64,000 nt of DNA. Origin: Macrotis lagotis (Eukaryota > Chordata > Mammalia > Peramelemorphia > Peramelidae). A model generated the notes under the pieces. It worked only from the letters and a program-made list of their open reading frames with translations, did not search any database and was not told the origin of the DNA. The stretch is taken from assembly GCF_037893015.1 (NCBI RefSeq), contig NC_133666.1, positions 659,380,521-659,444,520 of the forward strand, read 5' to 3'. Position 1 is the first letter of the stretch; each line of letters opens with the position of its first letter. This document shows positions 9,956 to 20,039 of the stretch, one piece after another. A program made the translations under genes and the position numbers.

Positions 9956-10534
9956 CCCAACTGGCTAATTCTACTTTCTAAGGTTTTTTTTCCTTCAGTG
10001 AATTTTTGTACTTCTTTTTTCATTTGTCATATTCTGCATTTTAAGGCATTTTCCTTATTGACTTTTTGGACCTCTTTTACTATTTGACATAGTCTGCTAT
10101 GTAAGATTCTTCAGTACTTTTTGTGAATCCTTTACCAAGCTGTTGACTTGTTTTTCATAGTTTTCATGCTTCACTCATTTCTCTTTCCAATTTTTCTTTT
10201 GCCTTTCTTACTTGCTTTTTAAAATCCTTTTCTGAGCTCTTCTATGACTGAAACCAAATCATATTCTTCTTGGAGGTTTTAGATGTAGAAGTTTTGACTT
10301 TGTTATCTTCTCATGAGTGTGTGTTTTCATCTTCCTTGTCATTACAGTAACTTTCTAAGGTCAGATTTCTTTTTCTACTCTTTGCTCATTTTACCGGCCT
10401 ATGACTTGATTTTAACTTTGCTAAAGTAAGGTTCCAGGGTGGAGAGAACATTGTCACAAGCTGTTGGGCTTTTGTGCAGCTGTTTTCAGAGATAGTTCTG
10501 AGGATTTTCAAGTTCTTCTAAAGAGTATATGTTT
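9956..10534 (-). mobile_element. Second LINE-1 ORF1 N-terminus and 5'UTR
   Basis: The coiled-coil heptad region of ORF1 reappears in antisense (ctggctaattctactttc, ttcagtgaatttttgtac, tttttggacctcttttac), followed on the right by leader sequence. A second L1 5' half therefore lies immediately next to the first in the same orientation. Confidence 0.65.
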
Positions 10535-10688
10535 GGGGGCAGCTAGGTGGCGCAGTGAATAAAGCACCGGCCCTGGAGTCAGGAGTACCTGGGTTCAAAT
10601 CTGATCTCAGAAATTTAATAATTACCTAGCTGTGTGGCCTTGGGCAAGCCACTTAACCCCATTTGCCTTGAAAAACCTAAAAAAAAAG
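10535..10688 (+). mobile_element. tRNA-like marsupial SINE (family 1), full-length
   Basis: Head gggggcagctaggtggcgca, B-box-like gggttcaaatctg, tail gccttgggcaagccacttaa, poly-A at the end. The 12-bp flanks gagtatatgttt / gagaatatgttt are a target-site duplication with one mismatch. It is inserted in the L1 5'UTR. Confidence 0.95.
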
Positions 10689-11250
10689 GAGAATATGTTT
10701 ACTACTCTCCTGGCTTGTTTTCTTGTCTGTGAGTGATCACAAACACTCTTTTCATCCCTGGAACTATGAAGAGCATCCCTGCTCCACTGTGTAGCAAGCA
10801 CTGGTATGCTACTCCTCTTCTTCTCCCTGGGATTGACAGGACTGTGGCCAAGATCTCAATATGATGAAGCAACAAAGTACTGCCTCACTGTTATCAGAGA
10901 GACCTTTGCAATGTTCTTTAACCCCCTTACCTCTATGATTGAGAGTTCTAGAAGTAGCAGCTGTTGGTCCTGATTCACTGACTCCCAAGACCTTTTCCTT
11001 ATTTTCTGAACTACAACTGTTATGGCACAGCCTGCTTTGGATTGAGCCTTTCTCTTACCCTGGTGCAACAGACCTTTCTTGTTGACCTTCTAAATTGTCT
11101 TGGGCAGGAAAATATTTTCACTCTATATTTTTGTAAGTTCTTCCACTCTAGGCTTTTTTGGAGTAACTATTTAAGGGTATTTGAAGGGATTTGGGGGAGA
11201 GCTGGGAAGAGTCCCTTGCTTTACTCTGCCATATTGGATCAGTTAGAGGA
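10689..11250 (-). mobile_element. LINE-1 5'UTR, outer part
   Basis: Continues the 5'UTR of the copy at 9956-10534 and ends at about 11245 with tactctgccatattggatc, a decayed version of the L1 5' terminus (antisense of gatccaatatggcagagta). An intact version of this end is seen at 11681-11699 and 24932-24950. Confidence 0.6.
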
Positions 11251-11279
11251 GGAATCTTGTTGGTGGGTCTGACCGTACG

Positions 11280-11700
11280 GATGAGTTGTTATTGAAACAG
11301 GGTCTCTCTGCTAGTAGTCCCAGGAGTAGGGCTCATTGTTGCCCCCTCCAGTGTCTCCCTAGGGGTTTCACTATTGGTTGGTAATAAGGTCAAGGCCTTG
11401 ATGGTGGCTTTTGCTAGGAATTGGATTTGCAGGGTTGTGCTGCACAGGATACCCATTTATCTAAAAGCTGCTGGTTTGTAGGAGGGTGGGACCTCTGTGG
11501 TAGATTGCCCTAGGCTTGCTATAGGACCCCTCCTATGACACTGGCTGCTGCTGTTTTGAACCTTGACCCCTTCCCACCCCAGACTTTCCTGAAGTACAGT
11601 TTCCTTGCTCTTAGACTAATTATGAGGTGACTTCATAGTTGTTTGGAGGGGAATTTGGGAGGGCTTCACATAGTTCCTTCCTCACTCTGCCATCTTGGCA
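11280..11700 (-). mobile_element. Another LINE-1 5'UTR end
   Basis: Relatively G-rich leader-like DNA ending with ctcactctgccatcttggca at 11681-11700, the reverse complement of the agccaagatggcagag-type L1 5' terminus. It stands directly beyond a first 5' end at 11245, so two L1 5' ends are stacked here. Confidence 0.6.
11689..11698 (-). promoter_or_regulatory. YY1-type motif at L1 5' end
   Basis: GCCATCTTGG, the reverse complement of CCAAGATGGC. In human L1 a YY1 site with this core at the extreme 5' end positions transcription initiation. The same motif occurs at 24938-24947. Function in this species is inferred. Confidence 0.5.
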
Positions 11701-12100
11701 CTAGAAGTCTACTGTGGTTCTTAATAAAGAAGAAGGAACGAGGGAAAACCACCTCAGCTAGCAAGCCAGGTCAGGAGCTGTCTTGCTTTTAGTTCTCTAA
11801 CCCTAGGAGAGGTTGTAAACCCTATTGTCATCTCTGAAGCACTTAGAGTTCCTTCTCCCTACATTACATTAATTTCTTAATATTTATTTTTCTATGTACA
11901 AACTTTTCAGAATTTAATGGAAATTTCCTTAAGCCAGGTTTTTATTTTTTTGTCTCTGTGTTCTTAATATATAGAATAGCATCTCCCCTTTTTGCATCAC
12001 TGCTTTGTCCTGGCAGAGGAGTTTTTGTAATTGAAATAAACTATGAGTTATGATGTGAAGGGTTACCCAAGATTGATTGGTCATAATGGAGAGTTATAAA
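11701..12100. other. Mostly unclassified; possible L2 tail
   Basis: Positions 11900-11990 resemble an L2 3'UTR tail in the plus direction (gtctctgtgttcttaatata). No gene is seen. Confidence 0.3.
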
Positions 12101-12104
12101 AATA

Positions 12105-12310
12105 AGTGATACATTGAAGAAGGAAATGACAAACCATTCCAGTTTCTTTGCCAAGGACAATAGTCCTTGCCATGGACAATAGTCTACAGGGTCATGAAGA
12201 ATAAGAGAGGCTAAATGACTAAGCAACTACAATAACAGTATAGTACTTGGTATATGAACATTGCCTAATAAGTGCCCATTTAATTGGCAAATGAATGAAT
12301 GAGGAATAAT
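12105..12310 (+). mobile_element. MAR1-type SINE 3' half and LINE/MIR tail
   Basis: gaagaaggaaatgacaaacc and agtttctttgccaagga are the MAR1 3' half; gggtcatgaagaataagaga is its end. A 21-bp tandem duplication (ggacaatagtc repeated, 12150-12185) disrupts it. A MIR/L2-like tail ends in aatgaatgaatga. Confidence 0.65.
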
Positions 12311-13240
12311 TCCGGGATATTCTCCTTCTGATTCTACTGAGCTACCAAAGTTTTCCTGGATGACTTAGTAACTAATTCTTTCTGTTAGAGCAGTGATTCT
12401 TTTTTACCTGGTATCTATTAAGTTCCTTCAACTTGAGTGGGAAAATCATCAAATTTTTGTAAGCTATAACTGAAATTATACTTCACAAAATGGTGATGAG
12501 ATTTTCTGGGATAAGGGGAAGGAATGATGGTGGAACTGAAGTCATATAGTAAAGCTGATGGTAAATAATAGATCAGTGTCTGGAAGGGAGTTACACTAGA
12601 TGATTTGTCTACTAATATTTACCATAATAAAAATTAAATCATCTTAGTATTTTTGTGAAACTAGTTTTGACCTAGTAAACCCAGTAAAAAGATCTGAGGG
12701 ATCCTTTGGGGTCCCTAGGCTGCATTTTAAGAACTGTTGACTTATTACAAAGAATAAAAATTTAAAAGAAACATAGCTCATTAAAACTAACACACATCAG
12801 CAGAAGTTGAAATTATACACAGTCTTCCACTTATGATTTTCCATCTTTGAAAAGAAGTGGGGGAGGCAAATTGAATTTTTAACCCTACCATTTCCCAGTG
12901 ACGCTCTATGCCAATGGGTCATGGAATGTTATGTACTCCAAAGAATTAAAGTCAAACCTCATCCTAAGGGCAATTGGGAGATGGATTATAGGAATAAATA
13001 GGTGGAAACTTGTTATCAACCAAGAATGGAGCAAGAGAAGAGGGATAAAAGGACTCATAAGAAAGATACATGGTTGGAAAAAGGAGGTGGACTGTTAAGC
13101 CCATGAAATACCAAAAGAAGTAAAAGATTCTTAAGGCAGAGAGATCCATTATGGAGGATTTACTAGAGGACATTGGGTGGGTGGGGGGAACCTTCCAGGA
13201 TGAGAGGACAAAGGCAACTTTTGGAGAAGATTTTTCTAAT
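12311..13240. other. No recognised feature
   Basis: About 930 bp without a repeat that I can assign. Opposing short frames at 12898-13173 share no known motif. Positions 12660-12740 (gatctgagggatcctttggg) may be a faint ancient repeat. Confidence 0.3.
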
Positions 13241-13244
13241 TATT

Positions 13245-13410
13245 GTGTCAAGTTCAGTCTCACCTGACTCTGTGATTGCATTGGGGCTTTTCTGGGCAAA
13301 ATTACTAGAATTGATTTGCCATCTCCTTCTCCGACTCATTTTACCCAGATCAATTAATTTACTAATTTATCAAAATCACAAAGGAAGTGAGCCTTTAATG
13401 AACCCATAAG
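13245..13410 (-). mobile_element. MAR1-type CORE-SINE, 3' half
   Basis: Antisense: ttcagtctcacctgactctg, ttggggcttttctgggcaaa, ttgccatctccttctccgac, and a decayed remainder. Confidence 0.7.
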
Positions 13411-13424
13411 ACATCATAATAACT

Positions 13425-14402
13425 AATATCCTTTCATTTTAAAGATTTTATTTTGTTTTACAGTTTTTCCCCTAATCTTACTCCCCCCCCACAGATGGCA
13501 ATTTGCCAGTCTTTACATTGTTTCCATAGTATACATTGATCCAAATTGAATGTAATGAGAGAGAAATCCTATCCTTAAGGAAGAAAAATAAAGTATAAAA
13601 GATAGCAAGATTACATAATAAGATATGTTTTTTTCCCCTAAATTAAAGGTAATAGTCCTTGGTCTTTGTTCAAACTCTACAATTCTTTCTCTGGATACAG
13701 ATGGTATTCTCTAGCTCAGATAGCCTCAAATTGTCCCTGCTTGTTGCACTGATGGAACGAGCAAGTCCATCAAGGTTGATCATTGCCCCCATGTTGCTGT
13801 TAGGATGTACAATGGTCTTCTGGTTCTGCTCATCTCACTCAGCATCAGTTCATGCAACTACCTCCATGCTTCCCTGAATTCCCATCCCTCCTGGTTTCTA
13901 ATAGAACAATAGTGTTCCACGACATACATAGATTATTAAGCCATTCCCCAATTGAAGGACATTTACTTGATTTCCAATTGCCATCACAAACAGGGATGCT
14001 ATGAATATTTTTGTACAAGTGATGTTTTTACCCTTTTCATCATCTCTTCAGGGTATAGACACAGGAGTAGTATTGCTGGATCAAAGGGTATGTACATTTT
14101 TGTTGCCATTTGGGTGTAGTTCCAAACTGCTCTCCAGAAAGGCTGGATGAGTTCACAGGTCCATCAACAATGTATTAGTGTCCCAGATTTCCCACATCCC
14201 TTCCTACATTGATCATTGTCCTTTCTGGTCATATTGGCCAGTCTGAGAGGTATATGGTGGTAACTCAGAGATGCTTTAATTTGAATTTCTCTAATAAGTA
14301 ATGATTCAGAGCAATTTTTCATATGACTATGGATTGCTTTGATTTCCTCATCTGTAAATTGCCTTTGCATATCCTTTGACCATTTTTTTAAAAAATGACT
14401 CA
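13425..14402 (-). mobile_element. LINE-1 3'UTR and ORF2 C-terminus (left part)
   Basis: Antisense L1. The 3'UTR is at 13425-13800 (tctggatacagatggtattc, ccatgttgctgttaggatgt). The ORF2 C-terminus reads on the minus strand through 14164-14403 as one open frame containing SKDMQRQFTDEEIKAIHSH, NMTRKDNDQCRKGCGKSGTL and IHC. That is the start of the L1 ORF2 C-terminal cysteine motif. It is much better preserved than the L1 copies at 4-9 kb. Confidence 0.9.
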
Positions 14403-14567
14403 TTTGGGGCTGCTAGGTGGTGCAGTGGATAGAGCACTGGCCCTGGAGTTAGGAGTACCTGAGCTCAAATCTGGTCTCAAACACTTAATAATTACCTAGC
14501 TGTGTTGCCTTGGGCAAGCCACTCAACCCTGTTTGCCTTGCAAAAAACAAAACAAAACCAAATCTAA
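14403..14567 (+). mobile_element. tRNA-like marsupial SINE (family 1) in L1
   Basis: Head ggggctgctaggtggtgcag, full body and A-rich tail. Flanked by aaaaaatgactca at 14390-14402 and 14568-14580, a perfect 13-bp target-site duplication. It interrupts the L1 ORF2 frame. Confidence 0.96.
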
Positions 14568-14870
14568 AAAAAATGACTCAGTTTTCTGTATATTTTAGAA
14601 ATGAGTCCTTTTTCAGAAATACTAGTTGTAAAGATTGTTTCCCAATTTACTGCATTTCTTTTGATCTTGGTTACAGTGGTTTTGTCTGTGCAAAAGCTTT
14701 TTAATTTAATGTAATCAAAATCACCTAGTTTGTTTTTAGGGTTGTTCTCCATCTCTTCCTTAATCATAAACTGTTTCCCTTTCTGTAGATCTGAAGGTAA
14801 ACTGCTCCCTTGATCTTCTAGTTTGTTTATAGTGTTGTTTTTTTATGTCGAAATCCTGTATAACCAATAG
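14568..14870 (-). mobile_element. LINE-1 ORF2 (right part)
   Basis: Minus-strand translation gives NKLGDFDYIKLKSFCTDKTT and TSISEKGLISKIYRKLSHFF, which continue the ORF2 upstream of the SINE. The L1 ends near 14870 at a 5' truncation. Confidence 0.88.
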
Positions 14871-14877
14871 TGTTTAC

Positions 14878-15125
14878 CTACTAGGTAGTAGCACAGTGGA
14901 TGAAGTAATGGGCCACTAAGAGTGTCAAAGATCTGAGTTCCAAATCAATCTTAGAAACTCATAAGTCAACTAACCATGGGCAAGTCACTGTGCCTCAGTT
15001 TCCTTAAATATAAAATAGGGAGGATAAAAATAATAATAAATAGTATTAACCTTCCAAGGTTGTTGTGAAGATCAAATGAAATAATACTTAGAAAAACTGC
15101 TTAATAAAAAGCACACAGTAGGTGT
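14878..15125 (+). mobile_element. MIR/CORE-SINE
   Basis: ctaggtagtagcacagtgga, gagttccaaatcaatcttag, gggcaagtcactgtgcctca, ggttgttgtgaagatcaaat and a tail near gcacacagtaggtg follow MIR order. Confidence 0.8.
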
Positions 15126-15126
15126 C

Positions 15127-15285
15127 CTTTCCCTTTTCCTAGATACCAGGTACAGTAATGGGGATACAAAGAAAGGCAAAAACAGTCCTTGTCCTGAAGG
15201 AGTTTATATTCTAATAAGAGAGACAAAATGAAAACAACTTTGTGCTTAGGGGAGATGTACATTAAGGTCCTGATAGGTGTGAATC
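15127..15285 (-). mobile_element. L2 LINE 3' end
   Basis: Antisense L2 landmarks: ggggatacaaagaaaggcaa, gtccttgtcctgaaggagtt, tatattctaataagagagac. It may belong with the L2-like DNA at 15780-16010. Confidence 0.6.
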
Positions 15286-15484
15286 ATGAATCCAGTCAAG
15301 TGGTTTCCTTTATTAGAATTTTCACTTCATTGTCCAATTGAGTTGGAACTAATGATCAAGTTTTATATTATTATAATTTTGAATAGTGTTAATTCAAATA
15401 CATATGACCACTTCACAGGATTTATTATTCGTACTAATCGAGACCTAGCTGTTGAGTATGAATGGGATTTAATCTCTGAGAGAA

Positions 15485-15740
15485 AGGCAGTGAGGTGGCA
15501 CAGTATATAGAGGATAAGGTCTGGAAACTGGTAAATATGAGTTTAAATCTAGCCTCAGATACTTACTAGCTGTATGATCCAGGACAAGTCACTTAACCCT
15601 GCTTGCCTCAGTTTTCTCATCTGTAAAATGAGTTGGAGAAGGAAATGGCAAACTGCTTCAACATCTCTGCCAAGAAAAAAACCCATTTGGGGTCCCAAAG
15701 AGTCAGGCACAACTGAGAAAGGACTGTATATCAACCATCT
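15485..15740 (+). mobile_element. MAR1-type CORE-SINE, near full-length
   Basis: ggcagtgaggtggcacagta, agcctcagatacttactagc, gacaagtcacttaaccctgc, ttctcatctgtaaaatgagt, ggagaaggaaatggcaaact, ttggggtcccaaagagtcag. Confidence 0.9.
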
Positions 15741-15779
15741 CTGAGAGAAGGTGCTAGCTTTGGGAGTATGGGGATTACT

Positions 15780-16010
15780 TTCTGCAGAGGGCTGGAATTT
15801 GAGTTGAGTCTTAAATGAAATCATGAGATGAAAATGATGAGGGAGAATGTTTCTGACATGAGGGGCAGATAATGGAGTTGGAAGATAGAGTATCCTGAGG
15901 TCTGTGTCTCTCTCTCAAAGATGTCAGCCTTACTGGAAGGGTGAGGGAAGTACAGAAGACCCTGGGAAGAATATCCAGGATTGATAAACCCAGACTCAAG
16001 CAAGAGCATG
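15780..16010 (-). mobile_element. L2 LINE fragment (probable)
   Basis: gctggaatttgagttgagtc, and fragments such as gagggagaatgtttctgaca, follow the antisense L2 3' region found elsewhere in the window (compare 34060-34260). Decayed. Confidence 0.45.
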
Positions 16011-16019
16011 GAAGAGAGT

Positions 16020-16430
16020 GTTCAGTGTTCTAGCAGTTAGTCCCAGTTTAATTTTGTTTTAAAATCCTGAACATCTGCTAATTATTCAGAGTCAGGAGTG
16101 AATCAATTAGTCTACCATGAGTTAGCAGCAACAACAAGACACCTTATGAAATGAGCAATTGTGTCTGCTGCATGTTCTGAAGATTTCTGTTTTCTCTAAT
16201 AGCCTTGTTACCAAGCATGGAGCTATTGCTAAGGAGGTTGTGCAGTATTAGAGTAGTCCTCATTCTGCCATTTCACTGCTTTTGAAAGAAGCTTTTGAAA
16301 ACCAAACCATTCATTGCTTAAGGGTCACTGGCCATCTTCTACTTACTAGCCATGCAACTTTGGATGAGGCAGATTCTGTTTTTGGATATCAGTGTCTGGG
16401 AATTAAGGGAGCTAAACTAGGTGATATATA
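16020..16430. other. No recognised feature
   Basis: Positions 16020-16360 show no gene or repeat I can name; 16320-16400 faintly resembles the MIR CORE. Confidence 0.3.
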
Positions 16431-16432
16431 TG

Positions 16433-16490
16433 TCTCTCTCTCTGTCTCTCTCAATCTACACACACATTGGTACACACACACACACACACA

Positions 16491-16548
<58 letters not shown>

Positions 16549-16551
16549 GGC
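16433..16551. repeat. (TC)n/(CA)n microsatellite
   Basis: A short TCTC run, then about 40 CA units with a few interruptions (acatacac at 16495). The His/Thr-rich frames across it are artefacts of the repeat. Confidence 0.95.
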
Positions 16552-16569
16552 ACAGACATATATATTACT

Positions 16570-16895
16570 TACTTCAGGAGTAGCTAAGTGGGATAGCAGA
16601 CAGAGCACCAACCCTGGAATCAGGAGGATCTCAGTTTAAATCTGACCTCATACACTTGATACTTACTAGCTATGTGACCTTGGGCAAGTCATTTAGACCT
16701 ATTTACCTCACATCCAGAGCCATCTCCAGTCACCCTGATCCATGGTTGTCACTGTACCCAGATGACTCTGGAGGAGAAAGTGAAGGTGGTAACTTAACTC
16801 AACCCTCTCACTCAAATCCGGTTCACTTGTTTGTCAAGGTATCATCTCCCTTTTGTCATGCTCTTCCAGAATGAAAGACAAATGTCATCATAATC
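16570..16895 (+). mobile_element. SINE with long unique 3' half (family 3)
   Basis: The tRNA-like head is gtagctaagtgggatagcag with gtttaaatctgacctc. After gcaagtcatttagacc it continues with a distinct 3' half: catccagagccatctccagt, acccagatgactctggagga, cactcaaatccggttcactt, cttccagaatgaaagacaaa. The same 3' half recurs at 42370-42590 (+), 18170-18345 (-) and 63590-63760 (-), which defines a family. Confidence 0.8.
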
Positions 16896-17035
16896 ATCAT
16901 CATCATAATCATCATCATCATCCATGTGTATGTGTATGTTATATATTTGTGTGTATATATATATATATATATATGGATAAAGCTATCTCTATGTATGTGT
17001 ATGTATATATAATATATATTATATACACACATATC
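16880..17035. repeat. (ATC)n, (TATG)n and (TA)n tracts
   Basis: catcataatcatcatcat units follow directly from the SINE tail, then tgtatgtgtatg and a TA run at 16955-16975, then more TATG/TATA. Confidence 0.9.
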
Positions 17036-17039
17036 CTTC

Positions 17040-17420
17040 ACTCAGCTATAATATTCTGTATTCTAAGGGCCCTTCCAACTCTGATATTATCTGTTATAAG
17101 TCCTTTCTCAGTTTTGACATTTCATGTTCCATAAGAGAGGGCCCTTCCAGCTCTGACATTTTTGATCCTAAGGACTCTTCCAGCTCTGACATCTTGTATT
17201 CTAAGAATATCATTCTGTGATATTTTCTGTTCTATGGCCCCTTTCAGATCTGACACCCTATGGTATATTTTCTAAGATCTTTTTTTTTGACAGGACACTA
17301 TGTTCTAAAGTCCCTTCTGATTTCTGAAACAACTCTAGGTAACATGTTCTAAGAACCTAACCAGTTCTGATTTTTTTGCATCCTAAAGACCCTCCAAAAT
17401 CATCTTTGGATGGTGGCTGT
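17040..17420. repeat. Degenerate minisatellite, unit about 35-45 bp
   Basis: Unit core: tctaagggcccttccagctctgacattctgt. At least seven diverged units start with ttct-aagg/gttct-a and contain cagctctgacatt or variants. The unit matches the 3' terminus of old CR1/L3 ends (ccttccaactctgagattctgtg), so the array probably arose by local amplification of such an end. Confidence 0.7.
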
Positions 17421-17429
17421 GGATTTGAA

Positions 17430-17590
17430 AGATAACTCAGAGGTCACTTAGACAATTCTCCCTCATTTTATAGGTAAGGAAAGTGCAGCCCTTAAAGGGT
17501 CATTGACTTACCTAAGATCATACAAGTGGTATTTGAGCTCAGGTTCTCTGATGCAAGAGCTAGCTTTTCCAGTGAAGTATTCTGCTACCC
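17430..17590 (-). mobile_element. MIR/THER-type SINE relic
   Basis: ctcattttataggtaaggaa, cctaagatcatacaagtgg and tgagctcaggttctctgatg are antisense CORE-SINE landmarks. Confidence 0.7.
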
Positions 17591-17769
17591 TTTGAATCTA
17601 TGTTCATCTCCAACATTCTATGTTTTAAGGTCTTTTCCAGGTCTGAAATTCTAACTTACTTTTTCTACACTTTCACCTCTAAATTCTCTATTTCTCTGAT
17701 CTTTTTCTAAGTGAGGTCTGTTCAGTTCAACAGACATTCATTAGGGAGATGACCTTTTTGAATGCCTGG

Positions 17770-18160
17770 GAGTAGGGGAGAGTTAGAGTGTCAAATTCAG
17801 CAATCAGTAAAAAGTTCAGGTTATTGAAATATGAAGAAGACTACTGGGAAATAAAATGGAAAGGTAGGTAGGATCGAGATAGTGGAGGGCATAATTTATA
17901 GGTCATGGAGAGTTACTAAAGATGTTTAGCAGGGCTGTGACATGTGCCATAACAAGATTATTTTAGTAGTAGTATAGCAAATAGATTAGAGAGGAGACAA
18001 AAAAAAAGTAAGACATCAGAATGGGAGACTATTGCACTAGTCTAGAGATGAAGTGATGAAGTTCTGACCCAGGGTGGTGCCAATGTGAATGAAGACGAAG
18101 GGAAAAGTACAAGAGATGAGAGTACAGAGTAGATTTGCCCATAATTTTAAAAGTGGACTA
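17770..18160 (-). mobile_element. L2 LINE, ORF2 3' region
   Basis: ggtcatggagagttactaaa, agcagggctgtgacatgtgc, gggagactattgcactagtc and gaagttctgacccagggtgg match the antisense L2 order (gtggtg after a one-site-CAATAGTCC motif). Coding capacity is lost. Confidence 0.6.
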
Positions 18161-18169
18161 ATTATATCA

Positions 18170-18345
18170 TGAATGATGTCTTGACTTGTGTGTGAATTGG
18201 ATTTAAATGAGGCAGAGTTATAAAGTCATTAGTTTTACTTTCTCTTCCAGAGTCATCAAAGTCCAGTGGCAGGACAAAAGTCAGGAGAACTAGAGCTGTC
18301 TTGGGATTCAGTGAGTGACCTTGGCTTCTTCCATGTCTGACCAAA
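18170..18345 (-). mobile_element. Family 3 SINE, 3' half
   Basis: gtgtgtgaattggatttaaa, actttctcttccagagtcat and gtccagtggcaggacaaaag are the reverse complement of the family 3 3' half seen at 16750-16850 and 42430-42560. Confidence 0.6.
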
Positions 18346-18349
18346 ATCT

Positions 18350-18745
18350 AAGTGCTTCACAATACCTGCTTAAGTTACTTTAATGGGCAATGGAAGAGAT
18401 TGTTCTCATCCATCCATTCCGCTGGGGGAAGTCTTTACATGCTTAGAGTAAATACCCCATAACTCACTGATGGGTTTGAGGTCTGTCAGTTGCCCTGAGT
18501 GTGAGGAGATGGTAAGATATATCATCTGATCAGATGGTCAAGGGTGAGGGAGACAAAAGAATTAAGAATGATTGAAGTTATATCATGAAATAGGAAGTTT
18601 TGAGGAGAGGAAGAAATGGAGGACTCATATTGATAGATTAGATTGTACATAATTGAATCATGGATAGATTGATTTTTGTCTGAAAGAAAAGATCTAGGAG
18701 TTTGCCTTTGGTATGATATGGCAACCTCCAAAGATAATGTAATCT
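18350..18745. other. No recognised feature
   Basis: No coding signal or assignable repeat. Confidence 0.3.
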
Positions 18746-18749
18746 TGCT

Positions 18750-19065
18750 CTGAGAGAAATAGTTTTAATTCATAATCCCACTGAATTCTGCCCTATCTAG
18801 ACCATATTTTGGCTATTGTTTAAAGGACTGTGTATCCAGATATAAGAAGAACATTAATAAGGAGGAAAATGTCCAGAGGATGGCAACCAGAATGACAAAG
18901 GAATCTGAATTCATGAAACTAAAAATTAGTTCACAGAACTGAGAATATTTAGTTCAGGGAAGAGAAGAATAAGGGCTGGATATAACTTTCTTCAAGTATT
19001 TGAAGGGTGCTCATCTAGAAATCATGAGATTTTGAGGAATACTAATTCTGTATCATTTGATTATT
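18750..19065 (+). mobile_element. CR1/L3 LINE relic
   Basis: ggctattgtttaaaggactg, tccagaggatggcaaccaga, gaatatttagttcagggaag and cttcaagtatttgaagggtg occur in the order found in CR1/L3 3' regions. Heavily decayed. Confidence 0.65.
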
Positions 19066-19240
19066 AATATTAACCTTCTCTTTTCTTTTAAAACCTCCAT
19101 CCTTAACTAAAAAGAGCTCTCTCCTAACCTGCCTGATGAATGCCTTAACTCCAAGTCCTAAGCATCTGCCTGGACAGGAAACTTAGACTGATTTATCCTC
19201 AAAATGAAAGTCAAGGTGACCTATCTAAGAAGTGACTCTT

Positions 19241-19395
19241 CAGGGTGGCTAGGTGGCGTAGTGGATAAAGCACCGGCCCTGGAGTCAGGAGTACCTGGGT
19301 TCAAATCCGGTCTCAGACACTTAATAATTACCTAGCCGTGTGGCCTTGGGCAAGCCACTTAACCCCATTTGCCTTGCAAAACCCTAAAAAAAAAA
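19241..19395 (+). mobile_element. tRNA-like marsupial SINE (family 1), young copy
   Basis: gggtggctaggtggcgtagt head, caccggccctggagtcagga, gttcaaatccggtctcagac, full tail and poly-A. A perfect 14-bp target-site duplication (aagaagtgactctt) lies at 19227-19240 and 19396-19409. The A-rich start fits L1-endonuclease target choice. Confidence 0.98.
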
Positions 19396-19409
19396 AAGAA
19401 GTGACTCTT

Positions 19410-19630
19410 ATGTGGTCCATTTCTAATCAAAGTTGGGATATAAAAGGTACAAAGGCCTACAAACGAGAAACTAAGTCAGAGAGATAGTGAACAGATTGAT
19501 TTTCCTTGCCTAGATTGCTGGGAGCTGTTAAATGTCAGGAATAGGCATTCTTCCTAAACTGGCTTCACTCCTCCCCCCCTCCCCCCAATAATGATGAAGT
19601 AATCCAGAAGACTTGACAACTTTTAACTCA
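19410..19630. other. Unique DNA with C-rich run
   Basis: A cctccccccctcccccc run at 19571-19587 is the only notable motif. Confidence 0.4.
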
Positions 19631-19635
19631 CCTCC

Positions 19636-19814
19636 TTGGGCAGCTGGGTGGTTCAGTGGAAAGAATACTGGCTTTGGAATCATGAAGATTCACTTTCCTG
19701 GTCTCAGACACTTATAAACTGTTTGACCCTGGACAAGTCACAACCCTATTGACTTCAGTTCCTCAAATATAAAATGAGGTGGAGAAGGAAATGGAAAACC
19801 ATTGCAGTATCTTT
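19636..19814 (+). mobile_element. MAR1-type CORE-SINE (left piece)
   Basis: Head gggcagctgggtggttcagt, then ggtctcagacacttataaac, gtggagaaggaaatggaaaa and cattgcagtatcttt. It is split by an antisense family 1 SINE and resumes at 19981. Confidence 0.9.
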
Positions 19815-19966
19815 ATTTTTAGTTTTTTTCAAGGCAAATGGGGTTAAGTGGCTTGCCCAAGGCCACACGGCTAGGTAATTATTAAGTGTCTGAGACCGGA
19901 TTTGAACCCAGGTACTCCTGACTCCAGGGCCGGTGCTTCATCCACTGCACCACCTAGATGCCCCCT
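19815..19966 (-). mobile_element. tRNA-like SINE (family 1) nested in MAR1
   Basis: Antisense full-length copy, nearly identical to the other young copies (cgggatttgaa-type B-box complement, caccacctagatgcccc head). A perfect 14-bp target-site duplication attgcagtatcttt lies at 19801-19814 and 19967-19980. Confidence 0.98.
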
Positions 19967-19980
19967 ATTGCAGTATCTTT

Positions 19981-20035
19981 GCTAAGAAATCCCCAAATAG
20001 GCTCAAGGAGTGTCTGAATAACAATCATAGCAAAA
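19981..20035 (+). mobile_element. MAR1-type CORE-SINE (right piece)
   Basis: gctaagaaatccccaaatag and aaggagtgtctgaataacaa complete the MAR1 copy after the inserted SINE. Confidence 0.85.
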
Positions 20036-20039
20036 AAAA

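Noticed and set aside
9696..9968. 90-codon frame in GC-richer DNA
   Set aside because: Lies in a probable L1 5'UTR in antisense; no domain or splice context.
10535..10688. Possible tRNA gene (A- and B-box-like words)
   Set aside because: The sequence is a SINE with tail and target-site duplication, repeated eleven times; no complete cloverleaf with anticodon is evident.
16282..16639. Plus-strand frames rich in His-Thr
   Set aside because: Translation of the CA microsatellite.
17040..17420. CRISPR-like spaced repeats
   Set aside because: Units are diverged and contiguous with no unique spacers, in a vertebrate context; a degenerate minisatellite.
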